From: Methylococcaceae bacterium UBA1147
GTDB lineage: Bacteria > Pseudomonadota > Gammaproteobacteria > Methylococcales > UBA1147
Length of the DNA: 7,452 bases
Direction of reading: 5' to 3'
NCBI GenBank assembly: GCA_002311315.1
Contig: DBZZ01000052.1
Span: 10,130 to 17,581, forward strand
This document shows positions 1 through 5,934 of this stretch, piece by piece. A program made the position numbers and the translations under genes. The notes beneath the pieces are model-generated. The model ran no database searches. It saw nothing but the letters and a program-made list of their open reading frames with translations, and was not told where the DNA came from. How positions within the stretch are numbered: the first letter of the stretch is position 1; every line of letters starts with the position of its first letter.

Positions 1-13
1 CATGGGCTTTTTT
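1..13 (+). terminator. Possible 3' end of an intrinsic terminator cut by the window edge
   Basis: The window opens with a GGGC followed by six T residues (8-13). This is how the descending arm and U-tract of a Rho-independent terminator on the plus strand look. The matching ascending arm would lie outside the window, so the hairpin cannot be confirmed. If real, it ends a gene to the left that reads in the same direction as the methyltransferase gene. Confidence 0.25.
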
Positions 14-76
14 GTTATCAGCCTTGAGGAGGGTCGGAGAGGTTCTTTGCTGACTCTGTTATCCCTCGTTTCCCGG

Positions 77-104
77 TTGCTAGTGTTTCATGGCCTTCGA
101 TAAT
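77..104 (+). promoter_or_regulatory. Weak sigma70-like promoter for the CmoA-like gene
   Basis: TTGCTA (77-82, four of six matches to TTGACA) is followed after 16 bases by GATAAT (99-104, five of six matches to TATAAT). The predicted start near 111 would give an untranslated leader of about 80 bases. The leader includes a small dyad, GTTAC-TC-GTAAC (154-165). No gene was found in 1-191. The call rests only on matches to the consensus. Confidence 0.25.
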
Positions 105-191
105 TGGTCTTTGTCCGCGACATCCTGTTTCAAATCCGGGTGGAGTCACTCAAGTTACTCGTAACCTCCGTTCACTGCATGTTAACGATTG

Positions 192-914
192 ATGAAAAAG
201 CATAAATCTGCCGATATCGGTGAAGGAATTTCAACCGAGCCCGCTGGGTGGTCCTTTCGTGGCGATGTCCCAGAAGCATTCACCGATCACGTGTCGAGAT
301 CTGTACCCTTGTATAGCCAGGGCCAAGTTCTGGTAGTAGAACTCAGCGAATTTTTCGTTTGCCCGGACAGCGTAATATACGATCTTGGCTGCTCCACCGG
401 AAACCTGACGACCAGGCTTGCCGATCGTCATCGCGACAAGGGAGTCGAAGTTATCGGTATCGACATCGAGCCTGCAATGATAGATAAAGCCGAACGAGAC
501 AACCGGCGGGAGAACATCATCTACAAAGAGACTGATCTATTGACTGCAGAGATTCAAAAAACCGATTTTATAACAGCGTATTACACGATCCAGTTCACTC
601 CGCCGAGGGTCCGGCAACTGATCTTCGACAAACTGTTCAACTCGTTGAACTGGGGCGGTGCCTTGGTTGTTTTCGAAAAGGTCAGAGCACCCGATGCTCG
701 ATTCCAGGACTACATGACGCAGTTGTACAACGAATACAAAATCAGCATGGGATACAGCGAGCAAAATATTATTGGCAAATCTCGAAGCCTGAAACGGGTA
801 CTAGAACCTTATTCGACGGAAGCGAATTATGCGATGATGCAACGCGCGGGATTTACTGACATCATGACGGTGCAGAAATATATCTGCTTTGAAGGGATCC
901 TGGCCATTAAATGA
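192..914 (+). CDS. CmoA-like SAM-dependent methyltransferase (class I fold)
   Basis: A 240-residue protein, close to the usual length of CmoA, the carboxy-SAM synthase that converts SAM and prephenate for tRNA wobble-uridine modification. What is seen: a SAM-binding motif I, DLGCSTGN (64-71); an acidic residue ending strand 2, GIDIEPAMI (Asp91); the QF.PP..RQ stretch (134-142) found in CmoA; FEK (161-163); MGYSE (186-190); and an N-terminal SVPLYS that matches the CmoA segment before its first helix. Against my recollection of E. coli CmoA, an ungapped alignment after GYSE places Ser197 opposite Arg199, which binds the carboxylate of carboxy-SAM, with an Arg one position later. No cmoB follows, although cmoA and cmoB are usually adjacent. 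The protein may therefore be a paralogue that uses ordinary SAM. ATG at 192 is chosen over the TTG at 189. No clear ribosome binding site precedes it. Family assignment is firm, exact reaction uncertain. Confidence 0.8.
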   Translation: MKKHKSADIGEGISTEPAGWSFRGDVPEAFTDHVSRSVPLYSQGQVLVVELSEFFVCPDSVIYDLGCSTGNLTTRLADRHRDKGVEVIGIDIEPAMIDKAERDNRRENIIYKETDLLTAEIQKTDFITAYYTIQFTPPRVRQLIFDKLFNSLNWGGALVVFEKVRAPDARFQDYMTQLYNEYKISMGYSEQNIIGKSRSLKRVLEPYSTEANYAMMQRAGFTDIMTVQKYICFEGILAIK

Positions 915-927
915 AGGATGAAAGTAA

Positions 928-1053
928 ATGCCAAGGTCCTCAAGTGTCCGATTGAAGACGAGGACGAAGAAGGACCGAGCATACTTTCCGGCGGCGCACG
1001 GACGGCGAACCAAAGCCGGTCGTGTAATTGACTTCTCTGTAGCTCTTGGCTGA
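928..1053 (+). CDS. Doubtful small basic ORF, 41 codons
   Basis: An ATG 13 bases after the methyltransferase stop opens a 41-residue frame rich in Arg and Lys, especially in its first 30 residues (for example KTRTKKDR and HGRRTK). An AGGA-like stretch lies 8-12 bases upstream. The ORF is not recognised. The last four codons run into the inverted-repeat element that begins at 1040. It could be a small protein co-transcribed with the methyltransferase, or chance. Its length and the lack of a known family make chance at least as likely. Confidence 0.15.
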   Translation: MPRSSSVRLKTRTKKDRAYFPAAHGRRTKAGRVIDFSVALG

Positions 1054-1122
1054 AAGGTTAGCAGGTAACCATGAGCAAAACCGGGAGTAGATGGTTCCCG
1101 TTCTGTTGCTGATCAAGAGCTA
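1040..1122. other. Nested inverted-repeat element, possible three-way-junction RNA or small palindromic element
   Basis: A perfect 9-base inverted repeat, TAGCTCTTG (1040-1048) and CAAGAGCTA (1114-1122), encloses two further structures. One is a hairpin, GGTTA (1056-1060) with TAACC (1066-1070), loop of five. The other is a longer arm in which AT.AGCAA (1071-1078) pairs with TTGCT.AT (1106-1113), with CGGGA (1082-1086) pairing with TCCCG (1096-1100) inside it. The pairings are compatible with one another and form a closed three-way junction. No coding role is seen. The element lies between convergent genes, directly before the nrdB terminator in plus-strand order. It could be a structured RNA, a transcript 3' end protecting the methyltransferase mRNA, or a small mobile palindrome. 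Confidence 0.45.
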
Positions 1123-1149
1123 AAAAAAGCGGGCCACAAGGACCCGCTT
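1122..1149 (-). terminator. Rho-independent terminator of the nrdA-nrdB transcript
   Basis: Read on the minus strand, the arm AAGCGGG (1149-1143) pairs perfectly with CCCGCTT (1133-1127). It is followed by a run of T residues (complement of the A-run at 1122-1128). The loop, TCCTTGTGG, may close by two more pairs. The hairpin begins about 20 bases after the nrdB stop. On the plus strand the hairpin is followed by GGATCGC, with no T-run, so it is not a good terminator for the convergent methyltransferase gene. Confidence 0.85.
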
Positions 1150-1167
1150 GGATCGCGCCCCATCGTT

Positions 1168-2430
1168 CTAATCCCAATTTAATGCACCCCCTGTCTGGTA
1201 CTCGGTCACCCGAGTTTCAAAAAAGTTTTTCTCTTTCTTGAGATCGAGGATTTCGCTCATCCAGGGGAAGGGGTTGGTTGCTCCTGGAAACAGCGGGGAA
1301 AGGCCTATCTGGGAACAACGTCGGTTGGCAATAAAGTGAATATATTCTTCGAACATCGGTGCATTCAACCCGAGGACACCTCGTTGCATCGTATCTCGGG
1401 CATACTGGGTTTCAATCTCGACTGCTTCGCGGATCATTTGGCTCATTTCGGTCTTGAATTCTTCGGTCCACAGGTGGGGATTCTCGAGCTTGATTTGGTT
1501 GATTACGTCGATCCCGAAATTCATGTGCATTGATTCGTCGCGCAGGATGTACTGAAACTGTTCGGCGGTGCCGGTCATCTTGTTACGCCGGCCCATGGAC
1601 AGGATTTGAACGAAACCGACGTAGAAGAAAATGCCTTCGAACACTACGTAGAAAGCAATCAGTTCACGCAACAATTTCTGGTCATTTTCCGAAGTACCGG
1701 TGTGGAAGTTAGGATCGCTCAGCCGTTTAGTGAAGGGTAGTGCCCATTCGGCCTTGCGGGCGACGGCTGGTACTTCACGGTACATGTTGAAAATTTCACC
1801 CTCGTCCATGCCCAGCGATTCAATGACGTATTGGTAGGCATGCGTGTGTAACGCTTCCTCAAATGCTTGCCGGAGAAGGTACTGACGGCATTCCGGGTTG
1901 GTAATGTGACGATAAACGGCGAGGACCAGGTTGTTCGCAACCAGCGAGTCTGCTGTTGAGAAAAACCCCAGGTTGCGCATGATGACCATGCGTTCGTCGT
2001 CGGTCAGCCCGTCCCGACTTCGCCACAGTTCGATGTCGGCAGTCATGTTGATTTCCTGCGGCATCCAGTGATTGGCGCACGCGTCCAGGTATTTCTGCCA
2101 TGCCCAGTCATACTTGAACGGAACCAGCTGATTCAGATCGGCGTGACAGTTGATGATCTTTTTGTCATCGACCCGGATGCGCGCTGCCCCCATTTCGATG
2201 TCTTCAAGGCCGACGTTGCCTTGGTGGTCGATATCCATGGCCGTAGCGAGGCAATCGGGTTCGATCGGTTCCTGTTGCGCTGGGGATTCGAGATGCATTG
2301 CCTCGGGCTGTACAGCATTTTTCATCAATGGAGAACTGCTCGTTTCCATGCTGTTCCCAGCGACCACGGGACCCATTCCGCTGTCCTTCGTATTACGTTG
2401 TATGCCCAGTGGATCATCCCAATCTAGCAT
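1168..2430 (-). CDS. nrdB: Ribonucleoside-diphosphate reductase, beta subunit (class Ia)
   Basis: A 420-residue small subunit. It houses the di-metal/tyrosyl-radical cofactor and passes the radical to NrdA for NDP reduction in the cytoplasm. Ligands located by motif: Asp161 (FFSTADS), Glu192 and His195 (EEALHTHAY), Glu265 (FEGIFFY), and Glu299 and His302 (RDESMH). The radical site is Tyr199. Chlamydial class Ic proteins of the same clade have Phe here, so this one is expected to be a tyrosyl-radical enzyme. The C-terminal EYQTGGALNWD, with Tyr411, is the expected alpha-binding tail and radical relay. The sequence resembles my recollection of Pseudomonas aeruginosa NrdB throughout. Residues 1 to about 80 form a variable, probably disordered extension, also seen in that group. 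The start is fixed by AGGAG (2439-2443), eight bases upstream. The gene follows nrdA after 56 bases and ends at a strong terminator, so it is the last gene of the operon. No ferredoxin-maintenance gene follows. Confidence 0.97.
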   Translation of the reverse strand: MLDWDDPLGIQRNTKDSGMGPVVAGNSMETSSSPLMKNAVQPEAMHLESPAQQEPIEPDCLATAMDIDHQGNVGLEDIEMGAARIRVDDKKIINCHADLNQLVPFKYDWAWQKYLDACANHWMPQEINMTADIELWRSRDGLTDDERMVIMRNLGFFSTADSLVANNLVLAVYRHITNPECRQYLLRQAFEEALHTHAYQYVIESLGMDEGEIFNMYREVPAVARKAEWALPFTKRLSDPNFHTGTSENDQKLLRELIAFYVVFEGIFFYVGFVQILSMGRRNKMTGTAEQFQYILRDESMHMNFGIDVINQIKLENPHLWTEEFKTEMSQMIREAVEIETQYARDTMQRGVLGLNAPMFEEYIHFIANRRCSQIGLSPLFPGATNPFPWMSEILDLKKEKNFFETRVTEYQTGGALNWD

Positions 2431-2486
2431 TTATTTTTCTCCTATTGTAAGAACTGAAACGCGTGCATTTTTCTGTCCGGTAACTG

Positions 2487-5354
2487 CTACTGGCAGGCGT
2501 CGCAATCCGGATCCAGAATCGAACAAGACTTTGGGGCTTCGTCCGCGGGATTGTTTTCCACGGCATTGAGTTTGCCGTCGGCCAGGGTGCTCTTTTCCAC
2601 ATGGGTGGCACCCATGCTTCTCAGGTAATAGGTTGTTTTAAGGCCCCGGATCCAAGCCAGTTTGTACAACGTATCCAGCTTCTTACCATCCGGGTGGGAT
2701 ATATAAAGATTCAGGGACTGCCCTTGGTCGATCCATTTCTGGCGTCGGGACGCGGCTTCGATCAACCAGCGTGCGTCAACTTCAAAAGCGGTGGAGTAGA
2801 GTTCCTTCAGTTTGTCTGGAATCCGGTCCACGCTTCGTACGCTGCCGTCGTAATACTTGAGATCGTTGATCATAACCTCGTCCCATAGGCCGAGCTGTTT
2901 CAGTTCGGTCACCAGGTAGGGGTTGATGACCGTGAATTCACCGGACAGATTGGATTTCACGAAAAGGTTTTGGTAAGTGGGCTCGATTGACTGGGATACC
3001 CCGCAGATATTTGAAATCGTCGCGGTCGGGGCAATAGCCATCGTATTCGAATTGCGTAAACCGGTGCTCCGAATCTGGTTTCTAAGACTATTCCAGTCCA
3101 GTCTTTGGGTCCGATCGACCTGCAGGTATCCGTCCCGGTTTTCTTCCAGACGAGAAAGTGAATCAATGGGCAGAATACCCTGGCTCCACAAAGAGCCGTC
3201 GAACGTGGAGTAGCTGCCACGTTCGACGGCCAGATCGGCGGAGGCCTTTATTGCGAAGTAACTAACCGCTTCCATGGTTGTGTCAGCAAATTCGACAGCT
3301 TCTTCGGATGCGTAAGGTACGTTGATCTTGTACAGCGAGTCTTGAAAGCCCATCAATCCCAGTCCGATCGGCCGATGCCGGAGGTTGGAATGGCGTGCCT
3401 GTGGAACACTGTAATAGTTGTAATCGATCACATTGTCGAGCATGCGGATCGCGGTTGACACGGTTTTCTTAAGCTTTTCGATGTCAAGGCCCTGATCGTT
3501 GACATGGGCGACCAGGTTGACCGACCCAAGGTTGCACACAGCGATTTCGCTGTCGGAGGTATTCAGGGTGATTTCGGTACACAGATTCGAACTGTGGACT
3601 ACCCCGCAGTGCTGTTGTGGTGATCGGAGGTTGCAAGGGTCCTTGAAGGTCAGCCAGGGATGCCCGGTTTCAAATAGCATAGAGAGCATCTTTCGCCACA
3701 GTGAAAGTGCTGGCAGGCGTTTGAAATGAGTGATCTCTCCCCGGTCCGCTTTTTCTTCGCAGGCCTTGTAGGCTTTTTCAAAGGCCTTTCCGTAAAGGTC
3801 GTGCAGTTCGCTTACATCGTTCGGCGAAAACAGCGTCCATTCGCCTTCCTCAGCGACCCGTTTCATGAACAGGTCCGGGATCCAGTTGGCCGTGTTCATG
3901 TCGTGTGTCCGGCGTCGGTCGTCCCCGGTATTTTTCCGCAACTCGAGGAATTCCTCGATATCCAGATGCCAGGTTTCCAGGTAGGCACACATTGCGCCTT
4001 TTCGCTTGCCACCCTGGTTGACCGCAACCGCAGTATCGTTGGCCACTTTGAGAAAGGGGACAACGCCCTGCGATTTGCCGTTGGTGCCTTTGATGTGAGA
4101 TCCGAGTGCGCGCACTCGGCTCCAGTCATTGCCCAAGCCACCGGCGTATTTGGACAACATCGCATCGTCCTTGATGGAAGAAAAAATTCCGTTCAAATCA
4201 TCGGGTATCGTTGTCAGGTAACAGGAAGACAACTGCGGACGCAGGGTTCCCGAGTTGAACAGGGTCGGCGTCGAACTCATGAAATCGAAATTCGACAGCA
4301 GGTTGTAGAATTCGATGGCCCGGTCATCGCGGTCGATTTCATTGATTGCGAGACCCATGGCGACACGCATGAAGAAGGCCTGGGGCAATTCGAAACGGGT
4401 TTCCTTGCTGTGAATGAAGTAGCGGTCGTAGAGGGTTTGCAGGCCAAGGTAGGTAAACTGGAGGTCGCGTTCAGGCACCAGTGCATTGCCGAGTCTTTCA
4501 AGGTCGAATTGCTCGAGTGTTTTGTCCAGCAACTCGAGTTCGGCGCCGCGCTGGAGGTAATCGGCAAAGTAGTCGCCGTAACGGCTGGTCATTTCGGCCT
4601 GCGATGCATTGGTTCGCCTGCCATCAAGAAAGGTAAGGGCCTCGGAGCGCATGCTGTCGAGCAGAAGGCGCGCCGTAACATATGAATAGTTGGGTTCCTT
4701 TTCAATCTGGGTCCGGGCGCTCATGATCAGCGCGGGGGCCACGTCCGCCTCCGATACCCCGTCAAAGAGGTTGCGATGGGTTTCTTTTAGGATCAATGCT
4801 CCGTCGACATCCAGCAGGCCACTGCAGGCTTCTTCAAGGGTCTCGACCATTCGACTTGAATCCAGTGGCGCCCGGGTTCCGTCCTCAAGAACAACATGTA
4901 TCTCCGGTTTCCGATCCGTAGTCTTGACGGCTTTTTTCTCCGCGCGTTTGCGGTTGTGTTCTTCGCGGTACAGGACGTAGGCGCGGGCCACCTTGTGGTG
5001 ACTGCTGCGCATCAATGCGAGTTCAACCTGGTCCTGGATATCCTCTATATGAAGGGTACCGCCGCCAGACATCCATCGGGTCAGGCCGTTGACGACCTGC
5101 GTGGTCAGCGATTCGACCGCGTCGTGGATTCGGCTACTGGCCGCCGCGTTTCCACCCTCCACCGCGAGGAAGGCCTTGGTAATGGCAACCTTGATCTTGT
5201 CGCTGTCAAAAGCGGTGACCTTGCCGTTACGACGAATGACACGAACTTCTCCCGGTGCCACGGAGTTGATCTCCGGCGTTGGAACGGAAGTGGATGGAAT
5301 AGATGGCGGCGTTGTTGTTTCGGGTCCGGCGGGGTCTATTTCCATTAACTTCAT
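2487..5354 (-). CDS. nrdA: Ribonucleoside-diphosphate reductase, alpha subunit with two N-terminal ATP-cones
   Basis: A 955-residue catalytic subunit, similar in length to Pseudomonas NrdA and longer than the E. coli protein because of a doubled regulatory region. The order is: a low-complexity Pro/Thr-rich head (1-35); ATP-cone 1 (about 36-130, beginning VRVIRRNGKV and ending KVARAYVLYR), which should bind ATP or dATP for overall activity control; a diverged second cone (about 150-240); and the catalytic barrel. Active-site residues: Cys378 (SSCYL) and Cys607 (AVCNLG) as the redox pair, Cys592 as the thiyl site with Asn590 and Glu594 (SSNLCTEI), and Tyr909-Tyr910 (KTTYY) for radical transfer. 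APTATIS (775-781) is also present. The C-terminal CSILDPDCDACQ, with Cys944, Cys951 and Cys954, is the shuttle tail reduced by thioredoxin or glutaredoxin. The start is set by AGGAG (5361-5365), six bases upstream. The ATG overlaps the stop of the short upstream ORF. No intein or frameshift is seen. Confidence 0.97.
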   Translation of the reverse strand: MKLMEIDPAGPETTTPPSIPSTSVPTPEINSVAPGEVRVIRRNGKVTAFDSDKIKVAITKAFLAVEGGNAAASSRIHDAVESLTTQVVNGLTRWMSGGGTLHIEDIQDQVELALMRSSHHKVARAYVLYREEHNRKRAEKKAVKTTDRKPEIHVVLEDGTRAPLDSSRMVETLEEACSGLLDVDGALILKETHRNLFDGVSEADVAPALIMSARTQIEKEPNYSYVTARLLLDSMRSEALTFLDGRRTNASQAEMTSRYGDYFADYLQRGAELELLDKTLEQFDLERLGNALVPERDLQFTYLGLQTLYDRYFIHSKETRFELPQAFFMRVAMGLAINEIDRDDRAIEFYNLLSNFDFMSSTPTLFNSGTLRPQLSSCYLTTIPDDLNGIFSSIKDDAMLSKYAGGLGNDWSRVRALGSHIKGTNGKSQGVVPFLKVANDTAVAVNQGGKRKGAMCAYLETWHLDIEEFLELRKNTGDDRRRTHDMNTANWIPDLFMKRVAEEGEWTLFSPNDVSELHDLYGKAFEKAYKACEEKADRGEITHFKRLPALSLWRKMLSMLFETGHPWLTFKDPCNLRSPQQHCGVVHSSNLCTEITLNTSDSEIAVCNLGSVNLVAHVNDQGLDIEKLKKTVSTAIRMLDNVIDYNYYSVPQARHSNLRHRPIGLGLMGFQDSLYKINVPYASEEAVEFADTTMEAVSYFAIKASADLAVERGSYSTFDGSLWSQGILPIDSLSRLEENRDGYLQVDRTQRLDWNSLRNQIRSTGLRNSNTMAIAPTATISNICGVSQSIEPTYQNLFVKSNLSGEFTVINPYLVTELKQLGLWDEVMINDLKYYDGSVRSVDRIPDKLKELYSTAFEVDARWLIEAASRRQKWIDQGQSLNLYISHPDGKKLDTLYKLAWIRGLKTTYYLRSMGATHVEKSTLADGKLNAVENNPADEAPKSCSILDPDCDACQ

Positions 5355-5365
5355 TAACGTCTCCT
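5354..5365 (-). promoter_or_regulatory. nrdA ribosome binding site and TAATG stop/start overlap
   Basis: Read on the minus strand, AGGAG (5365-5361), six bases and then ATG (5354-5352) form a good start for nrdA. The site lies inside the last codons of the preceding short ORF (Asn-Arg-Arg-Arg-stop), whose TAA shares its final A with the nrdA ATG. This arrangement usually couples translation: ribosomes finishing the short ORF would be placed at the nrdA start. Confidence 0.75.
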
Positions 5366-5635
5366 GTTTTCGGTGGTCTCGAGAATTTGGCTGCTGGCGG
5401 TGGCACCTTCACCTTTTACGGCGTAAAAAGCGCTGTTTATGGCGAAGTTGATGGTGTTTCTGTCAAAGGTTATTACCTTCCCGCTGGGAAGGATGATCCG
5501 AATTGCCCGGGACGGTGCTATGTTGTCTTCCGAGGCGCGAATTGTCTCGGATAAGACCGACAGGGCAAAGCTTCCGTTTCCGCTGGAGTTTTCTCTCATT
5601 AACCCCCCTACATATAATGGATTCAGACGTACCAT
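5354..5635 (-). CDS. Short ORF encoding a truncated ATP-cone, translationally coupled to nrdA
   Basis: Up to 93 residues, with an alternative in-frame ATG at 5599 giving 81. The second start has AGGGGGG (5603-5609) three bases upstream. The first has no clear ribosome binding site. After a Ser/Asn-rich head, residues about 44-91 align without gaps to residues 36-83 of NrdA, the first half of its ATP-cone. My hand count is about 21 identities in 48, including the shared GKV, FD, AI and ASS.I. The cone's C-terminal helices and the closing YR element are absent: the frame stops just where nrdA begins. The R-R-N-G segment near the nucleotide in normal cones is L-P-S-G here, so nucleotide binding is doubtful. 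The DNA has diverged from nrdA, so this is not a recent duplication. It may be a relic of a third cone (chlamydial NrdA has three), a coupled leader, or a small functional protein. It would be the first gene of the nrd operon. Confidence 0.55.
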   Translation of the reverse strand: MVRLNPLYVGGLMRENSSGNGSFALSVLSETIRASEDNIAPSRAIRIILPSGKVITFDRNTINFAINSAFYAVKGEGATASSQILETTENRRR

Positions 5636-5659
5636 TAATCTTTCGGATTAGGTTAGCTA

Positions 5660-5675
5660 CTACTATAAGCTGTGT
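5660..5675 (-). promoter_or_regulatory. NrdR-box-like site 1, covering the nrd -10 element
   Basis: On the minus strand the 16-mer ACACAGCTTATAGTAG matches about 11 of 16 positions of the NrdR consensus acaCwATATwTwGtgt, as I remember it. It shares ACACAGC with the second site, starts exactly 32 bases from it, and contains the predicted -10 element. NrdR bound here would block RNA polymerase. The nrdR gene is not in the window. Confidence 0.6.
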
Positions 5676-5691
5676 ACTAAAATTAAGTCAA
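5662..5691 (-). promoter_or_regulatory. Sigma70-type promoter of the nrd operon
   Basis: On the minus strand TTGACT (5691-5686, five of six matches) is followed after 18 bases by TATAGT (5667-5662, five of six matches). Reading TTATAG as the -10 gives a 17-base spacer. Transcription would start near 5655, about 20 bases before the first possible start of the short ORF and about 300 bases before nrdA. The region is distinctly AT-richer than the flanking genes. Confidence 0.65.
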
Positions 5692-5707
5692 GTACAATAT
5701 GCTGTGT
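5692..5707 (-). promoter_or_regulatory. NrdR-box-like site 2, abutting the nrd -35 element
   Basis: On the minus strand the 16-mer ACACAGCATATTGTAC matches about 12 of 16 consensus positions. It ends where the -35 hexamer begins. Sixteen bases separate it from site 1, giving a 32-bp repeat, about three helical turns. This spacing is characteristic of paired NrdR boxes and is the stronger part of the evidence. Confidence 0.65.
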
Positions 5708-5724
5708 TTTAACGGTTGAAAGCT

Positions 5725-5733
5725 TGTGGATAT
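5725..5733 (-). promoter_or_regulatory. Near-consensus DnaA box upstream of the nrd promoter
   Basis: On the minus strand ATATCCACA differs from the DnaA box TTATCCACA at the first base only. It lies about 35 bases upstream of the -35. DnaA boxes upstream of nrdA are known in E. coli. A single nine-base match could be chance. Confidence 0.3.
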
Positions 5734-5775
5734 CCTGTGTATTTTTCAGCCTTGAACAATTTTCCCCAGGAAATT

Positions 5776-5796
5776 AAGAAAATGGGGCCGTTCCCC
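5776..5796 (-). terminator. Weak possible terminator downstream of metA
   Basis: On the minus strand GGGG (5796-5793), loop AACGG and CCCC (5787-5784) are followed by ATTTTCTT. The stem is only four G-C pairs and the tail is interrupted. It sits about 140 bases after the metA stop and before the nrd control region, where a terminator would be expected. The rest of 5708-5934 contains no convincing gene. Confidence 0.25.
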
Positions 5797-5934
5797 GTGT
5801 TCAATGCATTGCATCGGCAACGAACTGTTCAATCTGGATGGTGCGTAAGACCAAGTCGTCAGGTGCCCAGACCTGCTTTTTGATGACCGAATTTAGCCGC
5901 CGTGTCGTGGTTCGGACAAGGCCGGGGATGGGAA

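Noticed and set aside
189..191. TTG start one codon before the methyltransferase ATG
   Set aside because: The ATG directly after it is the more likely start, and neither has a clear ribosome binding site.
1040..1122. Reading the nested inverted repeats as a tRNA or an integron attC site
   Set aside because: On neither strand are the D, anticodon and T arms or a CCA end present. The attC core motifs (RYYYAAC and GTTRRRY) are not at the ends of the repeat.
1585..2430. Class Ic (Phe in place of the radical Tyr) reading of NrdB, because the protein resembles the chlamydial enzyme
   Set aside because: The residue at the radical position is Tyr199 and the ligand at the first site is Asp161, as in class Ia enzymes of the Pseudomonas type.
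2068..2569. Overlapping plus-strand open frames of 119 and 139 codons opposite the nrdB 5' end and the nrdA-nrdB gap
   Set aside because: The two are in different frames with low-complexity translations, and the opposite strand carries confirmed starts with good ribosome binding sites.
3726..4685. A 319-codon open frame on the plus strand opposite nrdA
   Set aside because: It lies wholly antisense to well-supported catalytic nrdA sequence, resembles no family I know, and has no clear ribosome binding site. Long antisense frames are common opposite conserved genes with biased codon use.
4896..5348. A 150-codon plus-strand open frame opposite the nrdA ATP-cones
   Set aside because: It is antisense to the conserved ATP-cone coding region and shows no recognisable domain.
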